Positions 24,017 to 31,158 of a DNA stretch of 33,089 nucleotides are shown in pieces. Within the stretch, counting starts at the first letter, position 1. Each line of letters starts with the position of its first letter. This DNA comes from Pyrinomonadaceae bacterium (lineage in GTDB: Bacteria > Acidobacteriota > Blastocatellia > Pyrinomonadales > Pyrinomonadaceae). A program made the translations under genes and the position numbers. The notes beneath the pieces are model-generated. The model searched no databases. It was not told the origin of the DNA and worked only from the letters and a program-made list of their open reading frames with translations. The stretch is taken from contig JALHNX010000044.1 of assembly GCA_022843305.1 (NCBI GenBank), positions 1 through 33,089 of the forward strand, read 5' to 3'.

Positions 24017-24518
24017 TGAAAAATTCCTCTTTTGTTATCGAATAATGCACCAGATCGTTGTCGTAAAATTTTCCGGTGTAATCATATGTCATTCCGAGCC
24101 GTTCCATAACGCGCCGCGACGCGTTGTTTTCGGGACGCGCAACGGCGACGATTTCTTTGAGATTGAGCGTTTCAAACCCGTAAACCAGAAATGCTTCGGC
24201 GGCTTCGACGGCGTAGCCTTTACCGCGAGAATCTTTGATCAGCGCGTAGCCGACCTCGATCTCGTCGTTCTCCTTCAAACGCCACAATCCGCACCAGCCG
24301 ACAAATTTGTTTGAAGATTTTTCAATTACGGCGCAAAAGCCGATTTTCCCGGTTTCCCAGCGGCTCGACACGAGCTTTACCCAGCTTTCGGCTTCGGCGC
24401 GATTCGTTTGCGGTTCGCGGATAAAACGCATCAGGTCGGCATCGCGGCGCATCGCAAAGACCGCGTCAACATCATTTTCGTTAAATCGGCGCAAAAAAAG
24501 TCTTTCGGTTTCGAGCAT
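23973..24518 (-). CDS. GNAT acetyltransferase, RimJ/RimL type (paralogue B) with repeat-derived C-terminal tail
   Basis: The 181-residue protein begins MLETERLFLRRFNENDVDAV and carries FVGWCGLWRLKENDEIEVGY, the acetyl-CoA loop SRGKGYAVEAAEAFLVYGF, KEIVAVARPENNASRRVMER and LGMTYDYTGKFYDNDLVHYS. Its core ends at KEEFF, where paralogue A ends EEFQL. It then continues with the basic tail NAKTRRRENAKIFR, which is encoded by an intergenic-type repeat (AACGCCAAGACGCGAAGACG). The tail is therefore likely an accident of a repeat sitting at the stop codon, not part of the enzyme fold. No strong ribosome site at ATG 24518. Confidence 0.88.
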   Translation of the reverse strand: MLETERLFLRRFNENDVDAVFAMRRDADLMRFIREPQTNRAEAESWVKLVSSRWETGKIGFCAVIEKSSNKFVGWCGLWRLKENDEIEVGYALIKDSRGKGYAVEAAEAFLVYGFETLNLKEIVAVARPENNASRRVMERLGMTYDYTGKFYDNDLVHYSITKEEFFNAKTRRRENAKIFR

Positions 24519-24627
24519 AAATTCGTAAGTCCAAAAGCAGTTTAATTTATTTCAAAAAAACTTGGAAGAAAACCCGAAGCGGCTTCGTCTAAATTAGCGG
24601 TAAATCTTTTGAAAGGAGAAAAGTTCA

Positions 24628-25290
24628 ATGAATCAAAAAGAAGAAAACCGCCGCGAATTTTTAAAACGCGCCGCGCTGACGGCAGTTGCTTTGCCGTTTC
24701 TTTTAAACTGCAAAAGCGATACGCTGGCGCAAAAGTCGAACGAAGATGTTTTAAGTTTGCTGAAGAAAAACGCGAAGTCTTCGGGCGCGGAAGGAATGGG
24801 CGCGATTGATGCGCCGCCGAATGTTTCGTGGAAAACGATTTTGTCAACGAATGCCGACAAGGGCGAAAAAATGCTGATTTCGGGAACGGTTTTCGAAGCC
24901 GACGGCAAAACTCCCGCGCCGAATGTTTTGATTTATCTTTATCATACAGACATCGAAGGCTATTACGGCAGAAGCGGCGGCGAACATAAACACGGACGTT
25001 ATCGCGGTTGGCTTCTGACAGATGCAAGCGGGAGATACGAATTTCAAACGATAAAACCCGCGCCGTATCCCGAAAACCGTTTTGCCGCGCATATTCACAC
25101 TACGTTGACGACCAAAAATATGCGCGAGGATTGGATTGACTCGACTCTGTTTGAAGGCGATAGTTTAATTTCAACACGGGAACGCGAAACGGCTGGCAGA
25201 AAAGGCGGTTTCAATCCGATTGTCAAGCTCGAAAAAGGCGCAAACCGCATTTGGCAGGCAAGACGCGACATTCAGCTTTGGAAGGCGTAA
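24628..25290 (+). CDS. Tat-exported intradiol ring-cleavage dioxygenase-like protein
   Basis: GAAAGGAG at 24610-24617 supports ATG 24628. The 220-residue protein starts with a twin-arginine signal (NRREFLKRAALTAVALPFLL); Cys28 could be a non-classical lipid-attachment site. The core matches the protocatechuate/catechol dioxygenase beta sandwich: SGTVFEADGKTPAPNVLIYL, GYYGRSGGEHKHGRYRGW, LTDASGRYEFQTIKPAPYP and RFAAHIHTTL, then FEGDSLI. Likely Fe(III) ligands are Tyr113 or Tyr125, Tyr147, His155 and His157, all present. Exported members of this family are common but their substrates are mostly unknown; aromatic cleavage is therefore not certain. The kelch-like gene follows 19 bases later. Confidence 0.85.
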   Translation: MNQKEENRREFLKRAALTAVALPFLLNCKSDTLAQKSNEDVLSLLKKNAKSSGAEGMGAIDAPPNVSWKTILSTNADKGEKMLISGTVFEADGKTPAPNVLIYLYHTDIEGYYGRSGGEHKHGRYRGWLLTDASGRYEFQTIKPAPYPENRFAAHIHTTLTTKNMREDWIDSTLFEGDSLISTRERETAGRKGGFNPIVKLEKGANRIWQARRDIQLWKA

Positions 25291-25309
25291 TAGAAAGAGG
25301 AAAACAATT

Positions 25310-26443
25310 ATGAAAAACAGATTTTTACCATTCGTTTGCGGGTTGATTATTTTTATGACGGCAAACTGCACAGCGCAAGTCGCCCGAAGCGACGAAAAGA
25401 AAGGCAATACGGCGGAAACGGGAATCATCAGCACGATTCAGAATATGAATAAAAGCCGCGCCGCGCATACGGCGACCGTTTTGGATAACGGAAAGGTTTT
25501 GATCGTGGGCGGTTTTAACAGTGATGAAAACGGCACGGCAAGCACGGAAATTTTCGATCCGGCGACCAAAACATTTTCTGCGGGCGTTAATTTGAGCGTA
25601 AAGCGCGCCAGTCATACGGCGACTCGTTTACCCGGCGGAAAGGTTTTAATCGCGGGCGGTTTTAACGGAAATTATATCGACAGCGCCGAAATTTATGATC
25701 CGAAAACCGGCAAATTCACGGCGGCGGGAAAAATGACGATGCCGCGCAGCGAACACGTCGCCGTTTTATTGGGTAACGGAAAAGTTTTGCTGGCGGGCGG
25801 CGTTGGAACGGGTTGGACGTTTTTGGCAGATGCCGAAATTTATGATCCCGCGACCAACTCTTTTTCGAAGACGGGAAATATGATCGCGGCGCGTGAATCG
25901 CACACGGCAACTTTGCTCAAAGACGGGCAGGTTTTGATTACCGGCGGTCATCAGGGCAGACGCTCGGCAATCGAGATTTATCGAAGCGCGGAAATCTACA
26001 ATCCGCAAAAAGGCAGTTTTACCGCTGTCGCCGATTTGACCGTCAAACGTCATAAACACGACGCGGTTTTGCTGGGCGACGGGCGCGTTCTGATTGTCGG
26101 CGGTTCGGACGAACGCGATTCGAGAGGCGCATATACAAGTGTCGAGATTTATAATCCGAAAACAAAAAACTTTTCAACAATCGGCGATATGCGTCTGTCG
26201 CGCTACAAACTTCAAGGCACAAGTATTTTGCTGAAAAACGGCAAGGTTTTAATCGCGGGCGGCTCAAATCAAGCGGAAATTTTTGATCCGGCAAAAAATA
26301 CTTTTGAGGTAGCGGAAGGAAAATTTGAAGCTGCCAAATTGTTTTCGACCGCCACTCTTTTGCAAAACGGACAGGTTTTAATTGTCGGCGGTTACGACAG
26401 TCAAACCGCGGTCAATTCCAGAGCGTGGATTTACAACTCTTAA
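25310..26443 (+). CDS. Exported kelch-repeat beta-propeller protein
   Basis: ATG 25310 with AGAGG at 25296-25300 is preferred over an in-frame upstream start inside the dioxygenase gene. The 377-residue product has an N-terminal signal (MKNRFLPFVCGLIIFMTANC) that may end at a lipidated Cys20. The rest is about six to seven kelch-type blades of some 50 residues, each with the pattern RxxHTATxLxxGKVLIxGG and then EIYDPxTxxF (for example AAHTATVLDNGKVLIVGG, ASHTATRLPGGKVLIAGG, RESHTATLLKDGQVLITGG). This should fold as a single propeller, used for carbohydrate or protein binding. No galactose-oxidase copper site is recognisable. It is co-transcribed with the dioxygenase-like gene. Confidence 0.85.
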   Translation: MKNRFLPFVCGLIIFMTANCTAQVARSDEKKGNTAETGIISTIQNMNKSRAAHTATVLDNGKVLIVGGFNSDENGTASTEIFDPATKTFSAGVNLSVKRASHTATRLPGGKVLIAGGFNGNYIDSAEIYDPKTGKFTAAGKMTMPRSEHVAVLLGNGKVLLAGGVGTGWTFLADAEIYDPATNSFSKTGNMIAARESHTATLLKDGQVLITGGHQGRRSAIEIYRSAEIYNPQKGSFTAVADLTVKRHKHDAVLLGDGRVLIVGGSDERDSRGAYTSVEIYNPKTKNFSTIGDMRLSRYKLQGTSILLKNGKVLIAGGSNQAEIFDPAKNTFEVAEGKFEAAKLFSTATLLQNGQVLIVGGYDSQTAVNSRAWIYNS

Positions 26444-26543
26444 GCGGAAAATTTTCGCACACGGAAAACGGCGGAATAAAATTCGTGTAACGATATTTGG
26501 GCAATGAGCCGAAAAACGGAGTAGAATCTACGGAAAATCAAAA

Positions 26544-27116
26544 ATGGAGAACGTCCTGCGAATGACCGAAAAAATGACCGAACAAGACTTGCTTGCCGAA
26601 TGCAGAAACGGTAGCCGCAGGGCGTTCGAGTCGCTTTTTCTGGCACACCAAAAACGGGTTTTCTCGGTCGCGCTCCATTTTTTCGGCGGCAATCGTGAAG
26701 CGGCGGAAGACGTAACGCAGCAGGTTTTTTTGAAAATTTTCAACAAAGTTACGGATTTTCGCGGACAGTCGGAACTGACGACGTGGATTTACCGAATGAC
26801 GGTCAACTGCTGCATTGACGAACAGCGAAAAACACGCCGTTTTTTTTCGATTGAAAGTTATTTCACTGAATTTCGTGCGAAAAAAACGCCGGACGAAAGA
26901 TTCGAGCGGCGCGAAATCGCCGATGAAGTGCAAAAGGCGATTGGCGAACTAAAAGAAAAATTCCGTCTGCCGATTCTGCTGAAATATTCGGAAGACTTGA
27001 GTTACGAAGAAATCGCAAAGGTTTTGGATTGCTCGATTGGAACAGTTTCGTCGCGCTTGAATCGCGGACATAAGATGCTGGCGCAGAAATTGAAACATTT
27101 GAAAGGTAAGATTTAG
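26544..27116 (+). CDS. ECF-type RNA polymerase sigma factor
   Basis: The 190-residue protein shows sigma region 2 (RAFESLFLAHQKRVFSVALH, then FFGGNREAAEDVTQQVFLKI, FRGQSELTTWIYRMTVNCC) and region 4 (LRLPILLKYSEDLSYEE-like FRLPILLKYSEDLSYEEIAK, VLDCSIGTVSSRLNRGHKML). There is no region 1 or 3, so it is an extracytoplasmic-function type. The start could be ATG 26544, 26562 or 26574; none has a strong ribosome site. The next gene encodes a matching membrane anti-sigma factor, so activity should be held by it until an envelope signal. A TGTAAC at 26487-26492 could be part of a self-regulated promoter. Confidence 0.93.
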   Translation: MENVLRMTEKMTEQDLLAECRNGSRRAFESLFLAHQKRVFSVALHFFGGNREAAEDVTQQVFLKIFNKVTDFRGQSELTTWIYRMTVNCCIDEQRKTRRFFSIESYFTEFRAKKTPDERFERREIADEVQKAIGELKEKFRLPILLKYSEDLSYEEIAKVLDCSIGTVSSRLNRGHKMLAQKLKHLKGKI

Positions 27117-27117
27117 C

Positions 27118-27166
27118 TTTGAGTCCCGCCTTTAGGCGGCTATTCAGCCTAAAGGCGGGACTCAAA
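27118..27166. repeat. REP-like palindrome between sigma and anti-sigma genes
   Basis: A perfect 20-bp stem: TTTGAGTCCCGCCTTTAGGC at 27118-27137 and its complement at 27147-27166, around a 9-base loop. Each arm also contains its own small palindrome (CCGCCT-TT-AGGCGG on the left). A close copy of the left arm occurs at 32939-32961. It starts two bases after the sigma stop and ends nine before the anti-sigma ATG, so it forms a hairpin in the shared transcript and may attenuate or stabilise it. Confidence 0.9.
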
Positions 27167-27175
27167 ACAAAAAAA

Positions 27176-28492
27176 ATGAACGAAAAGCATTACAAGGAAA
27201 AACTCTCTGAATTCGTCAATCACGAATTAGCAAACGACGAACGGCAGAAGGTTGCCGAACATCTTATGCTGTGCGCCGATTGCCGCACGGAACACGACGA
27301 AATCAAACTCGGCGCGTTGCTGGCGGGCGCGATTAAACAGACCGACGCACCCGAAAACCTGTGGAAGAAAATCGAAAACTCTTTGGACGGAAAGCGGGAA
27401 AAAGTTTCCTTCTTCCCGAATTTCGCGTTTTTCAGCCTGCGCGGTTTGGCAGCCGGTTTATTGGTTATTTTCGCATTATCGGCGATTTATTTCGGAATCT
27501 TACGAAACGATTCGCCGGAAATCGCCCGAAATCAAAGCGCAAATGTTGCGCTGCCGCCAGCCGTTTCAACGCCGGGTGAAATTGTTTCAAGTCAAAATAC
27601 AAATCAAACACCTGAAACGAAGCCGGCAAATCAAACCGCGCCGGACGTGAATTCAAAAGCTCCGAATCAATTGCAGACCGCAGATTCAAATATTAATATT
27701 CTGCCGAAAACCGCGCCGGTTCAGCCGCGAGAAAACCTGACTATGCAAACAAATCTGCCGTCGTGGAATGTCGAAACGCTGGCGGGAGTGCCGCGCATCG
27801 GAAATTCTTTGACGAGCGAAAAGCTGGCGGTCGGCGAATTTCTGGAAACCGACGCGAATTCACGCGCAAGGGTTCAGGTGGCGAATATCGGAAACGTCGA
27901 GATCGCGCCGAATTCGCGCATTCAGCTTGTCGGAACGAAATCAACCGAACACCGGCTTTCGCTCGAAAAAGGTTCGCTGAAAGCGCAAATTTTCGCGCCG
28001 CCGCGGCTTTTTATTGTTGATACGCCGTCGGCGGTCGCGGTTGATCTGGGTTGTGAATACACGCTCGAAGTTGATGAGAACGGCAATGCGCGATTGCACG
28101 TAACGAGCGGTTTTGTCGCTTTGGAAAACGGAAAATTCGAATCAATCGTGCCGGCGGGCGCGATTGCTTTGACGCGCAAAGGCAAAGATGTCGGAACGCC
28201 GTTTGCCGAAGATTCTTCCGCCGCGTTGCAAGCCGCGCTTTACAAATTCGATTTTGAAAACGGCGGCGGCGAAGCGTTGGAGACAATTATCAAAGAAGCG
28301 AATTTGTATGATTCACTGACGCTCTGGCATCTGCTTTCGCGGGTTTCAACAACCGAGCGCGGAAAAATTTTCGACGCGCTCGCGCTTCAGGTCAAACCGC
28401 CCGCAAGCGTAAAGCGCGAAGGCATTTTGCGGCTCGATAAAAAAATGCTTGATGCGTGGTGGACGGAAATCGAAAACGTCTGGTTTGAATAG
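27176..28492 (+). CDS. Anti-sigma factor with zinc-finger N-terminus and FecR domain
   Basis: ATG 27176 is chosen; the longer frame from TTG 27119 reads through the palindrome. The 438-residue protein starts with an anti-sigma zinc-finger (zf-HC2): VNHELANDERQKVAEHLMLC then ADCR, H-x3-C-x2-C. One membrane segment follows at about 88-108 (GLAAGLLVIFALSAIYFGIL), then a disordered Pro/Asn/Thr-rich linker (about 115-195). A FecR-type beta domain comes next (about 210-350: LAVGEFLETDANSRARVQVA, GNVEIAPNSRIQLVG, LEKGSLKAQIFAPPRLFIVD). A helical tail carries an LWHLLSRV motif. So the cytoplasmic end can bind the sigma factor and the FecR part sits outside the membrane. It directly follows the sigma gene. 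Confidence 0.88.
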   Translation: MNEKHYKEKLSEFVNHELANDERQKVAEHLMLCADCRTEHDEIKLGALLAGAIKQTDAPENLWKKIENSLDGKREKVSFFPNFAFFSLRGLAAGLLVIFALSAIYFGILRNDSPEIARNQSANVALPPAVSTPGEIVSSQNTNQTPETKPANQTAPDVNSKAPNQLQTADSNINILPKTAPVQPRENLTMQTNLPSWNVETLAGVPRIGNSLTSEKLAVGEFLETDANSRARVQVANIGNVEIAPNSRIQLVGTKSTEHRLSLEKGSLKAQIFAPPRLFIVDTPSAVAVDLGCEYTLEVDENGNARLHVTSGFVALENGKFESIVPAGAIALTRKGKDVGTPFAEDSSAALQAALYKFDFENGGGEALETIIKEANLYDSLTLWHLLSRVSTTERGKIFDALALQVKPPASVKREGILRLDKKMLDAWWTEIENVWFE

Positions 28493-28508
28493 ATTAAAGG
28501 GAGAAAAT

Positions 28509-29706
28509 ATGAAAAGCAGTTTAATTATTTTAGCTATTGCCTGCTATACGGCTTTAGCTTTGACTCTCCTCGATTTTAATGTTGCCGAACGGGCGCCGGC
28601 GCAAACTTCCGTCAATGATCTGGTGGTTCACGAATGGGGAACTTTTACTTCCGTCGCCGGAAAAAACGGCGTGGCACTTGATTGGCGACCGCTCAACGGC
28701 GCGTCAGATTTGCCGAAATTCGTTTACATATCGGCGGATAAAAAAGGCTGGCGCGGAAGCTATAACGATCCCGGAAAAGGGCGCGTGGCGAAGGTTTGAA
28801 TGGAAACTCCGGTCATTTATTTTTACACCGCGAAAGAAATGGAAGTTGATGTCAAAGTCGCTTTTTCGGGCGGCACGATCACGGAATGGTATCCGCAAGG
28901 CGGGCTGGACAAACGCGCGTTTTGATTCGGGCATCAACTGGGGAAAAATCAAACTTCTGCCGAACGAGCAGCCGAATTATTTACGCGAAATTGCTGACAG
29001 TCATTATTATCCGGCGCGTGAAACCGATTCGGTGGCGATTCAGGTTTGCAGCGCGGACAAGACAAAAATCGAAAAAGAAAAGTTTTTGTTCTATCTCGGA
29101 GTCGGCGATTTCGGATTGCCTTTATCCGTGAAAATTGACGGGCAAGAGCTGACTTTGAAAGATATGGGAACGGACGAAGTAAAAAATCTCATCATCTTTG
29201 AAAATCGCAGCGGGCGCATCGGTTTTCGATTTATCGAAACGCTCGAAAAGGAAACAATTGTCGAACGTCCCGAAACGAACAAAAATCTCGGCGAGGTTTT
29301 GCTCGAACTCGAAAAAATTCTCGTCTCGGAAGGTCTTTACGAAAAAGAGGCAAAAGCGATGATCGAAACGTGGAAGGATTCGTGGTTTGAAGAAGGCTTG
29401 CGGGTTTTCTACGTTCTGTCGCGCAAATCTACGGATAAAATTCTGCCTTTGACGGTTAATCCGCAACCGAAAGAAACCGTCCGCGTAATAGTCGGACGCA
29501 CCGAAGTCATCACGCCCGAAATGGAACAGGACGTGCGAAAACAAATTGGATTTTTGCGCTCAAATTCAAAAGAAGCGCGCGAACAGGCGCAAAATCATCT
29601 GAAAAAATACGGCAGGTTTTACGAACCGATTCTAAAAAGTATTCTGGAAAGCGAAAGAAACGCGAAAGTTCGGGCGCAAATTCAAAGGTTGATTCAATTG
29701 AGTTAA
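28509..29706 (+). pseudogene. Broken 'VHEWGTFTS' family gene (in-frame stop plus frameshift)
   Basis: A start at ATG 28509 (GGGAG at 28499-28503) encodes a signal-like N-terminus (MKSSLIILAIACYTALALTL), then VNDLVVHEWGTFTSVAGKNG and WRPLNGASDLPKFVY. At 28797-28799 the frame hits TGA, but the same frame continues at once as METPVIYFYTAKEMEVDVKV and GTITEWYPQ. Related proteins, as I recall them, read VRMETPVxYFY, so the stop is at a CGA Arg codon changed to TGA. A second lesion follows: the T-run 28920-28923 shifts the frame, since removing one T joins RAF to DSGINWGKIKLLPNEQ. The remaining 260 residues to 29706 are intact. Either a real pseudogene or two consensus errors in the assembly. The function of this exported family is unknown. 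It is the third gene after sigma/anti-sigma. Confidence 0.75.
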
Positions 29707-29712
29707 GAAAAT

Positions 29713-29795
29713 TTGCCTGCGAAAGACACGAAAGAAACGAAAAAAAGAAATCTTTTGATTTTATTTTTCGTTTCTTTCGTGTCTTTCGCAGGCAA
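29713..29795. terminator. 32-bp perfect hairpin between convergent genes
   Basis: Arms at 29713-29744 and 29764-29795 are perfectly complementary over 32 bases (outer word TTGCCTGCGAAAGACACGAA) with a 19-base AT-rich loop. It sits between the broken gene ending at 29706 and the - strand gene ending at 29810, so it can act as a terminator in both directions. Its length and its word similarity to other gaps in the window suggest a repeat element doing that job. Confidence 0.75.
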
Positions 29796-29809
29796 TTCTA
29801 AAAAGTGCT

Positions 29810-30919
29810 TTAATCTCCGATACGCTTTTTTCTTGCCTCTGTCCAGTTTCTGTTAGAATCGCGGTTCGGGTCGTAATTCGGATCGTTTGTTCCGAACGTG
29901 TTGCCGAATTCGTCCTTCCAGATGTGGTCGTGATGCCCGCTGACTTTTTCATTTGCCGTGTTTTCCGGGTTGTAGATTGATTCTTCCTCGCGCACCGTGT
30001 CAATGAACGCTTCGTGCGAGGTGTATTCCGATTCTTTGGCGGTCGAAGTTGAACTTACCGGCGGCGGCGTATTGTAGCTGTTATTTATTCTGTCCCATTG
30101 CCCGTCAATATAAGCCTGATTGCGAGTCGCCGTTTCCTGAATTCGCTGCCCGTTCATTCGCAGCATTTCCCAACCGCCCTGGATTGATTCATCCGCCATT
30201 TGTTTGGAATTTTGCAGGAGCATTTGCGAAACCCGGTTGACGAGCGAAACCCATTGCGGGTTGATTTCGAGCGAGGCGTGAATTTTCAAAAATATTTCCC
30301 GAAGCGCGTCAAATTGCCCGCGTTCGGCGCGAAAACAGCAAAAATCCGTCAAAGACCAGCCGGTAAAATACGTCATTCCCCAACCGCTGTTCATCGGCGG
30401 AAATTGCGAAACAACGTGCTTGGCGTGAAATTCTTCTTCGAAAATGCGTCCGTTTTCAGAATATTCGATCTTTACGCAAACTTTGTGAGCAAAGGCATTC
30501 TGCACCTGCGGCGGCGGATTGACCGCCGCCGGTTCGGCGTTCGTTTCGATAATCCGCAAGCCCTGACGATCACCGCGATATTTGGGAATCACCAGTTGAA
30601 TCAGCGCGTCAACGCCGGACATCGGCGGCAAATTAACAGCTCCGCCGACATTTTGCCCGCGCGCGTAAAAACCCGTTTCCGGTTCGGTCCACGAAAAACT
30701 TTCCATCGGGAGAAATTCGAGCATCGCCGAATTTTCGGGACTGACAACGCGGGAATAAGCTGCCGCCGGAAGACTCGTGTGCTGATAATTCCAGAAAACC
30801 CGGCTTTCGGCTTGCCAGCTTGCGGGATGGTCGAAAGTGCCCGAAACGATGCCCTGCTGCTGCTGGTCAACGATCGCGTGGCGCGTAAACTCTGCTTGAT
30901 TCGGCATATTTAAATTCAT
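29810..30919 (-). CDS. Uncharacterised 369-residue protein
   Basis: GAGGAG (complement of 30925-30930) precedes ATG 30919. The protein has no signal peptide or membrane segment. Residues about 1-130 are mixed, with DQQQQG near the start and WTEPETGFYARGQNVGGAVN, LPPMSGVDALIQLVIPKYRG. The middle has a two-strand stretch (KVCVKIEYSENGRIFEEEFH) and an aromatic-rich MTYFTGWSLTDFCCFRAERG. Residues about 215-300 are helical (QKMADESIQGG-like ADESIQGGWEMLRMNGQRIQ), followed by a polar tail with HDHIWKDEFGNTFGTNDPNY. I do not recognise a family. It stands alone between two intergenic repeat elements. Confidence 0.75.
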   Translation of the reverse strand: MNLNMPNQAEFTRHAIVDQQQQGIVSGTFDHPASWQAESRVFWNYQHTSLPAAAYSRVVSPENSAMLEFLPMESFSWTEPETGFYARGQNVGGAVNLPPMSGVDALIQLVIPKYRGDRQGLRIIETNAEPAAVNPPPQVQNAFAHKVCVKIEYSENGRIFEEEFHAKHVVSQFPPMNSGWGMTYFTGWSLTDFCCFRAERGQFDALREIFLKIHASLEINPQWVSLVNRVSQMLLQNSKQMADESIQGGWEMLRMNGQRIQETATRNQAYIDGQWDRINNSYNTPPPVSSTSTAKESEYTSHEAFIDTVREEESIYNPENTANEKVSGHHDHIWKDEFGNTFGTNDPNYDPNRDSNRNWTEARKKRIGD

Positions 30920-30989
30920 ATTTGCTCCTCAAATCAATATGCGGATTTTTCGGCAGATTCAGGACAAAAATCTTTTTTACCTTAAAATC

Positions 30990-31157
30990 GGGCTTTGCAC
31001 AAAAAACAATTAAAAGCATTGGTGTGATAAATCATTATCAATTTTACATTCTGCATTTTACATTTTTAAGCAGGTATTTACTGCATTTAATGAAGAATGA
31101 AGAATGTAAAATGATTCGGCGGCTTTCGACTTTTTCGCCTATTTTTGTGCAAAGCCC
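30990..31157. mobile_element. 168-bp non-autonomous inverted-repeat element (MITE-like)
   Basis: Perfect 16-bp terminal inverted repeats (GGGCTTTGCACAAAAA at 30990-31005, complement at 31142-31157) are flanked by TTAAAATC (30982-30989) and TTTAAATC (31158-31165), which match 7 of 8 bases as an aged target duplication. The interior is AT-rich, encodes no protein, and contains further internal inverted words (TTTACATTCT with AGAATGTAAA). The terminal repeat vaguely resembles IS6/IS5-type ends but no transposase is present. It occupies the gap between the 369-residue gene and DUF1015, abutting the DUF1015 stop codon. Confidence 0.75.
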
Positions 31158-31158
31158 T

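Noticed and set aside
30200-30913. 237-codon + strand ORF opposite the 369-residue gene
   Set aside because: Arg/Phe-rich shadow without a ribosome site; the - strand gene has GAGGAG before its ATG.
30990-31005. Assignment of the inverted-repeat element to a named IS family
   Set aside because: The ends only vaguely resemble IS6/IS5 ends and no transposase is present, so no family name is given.
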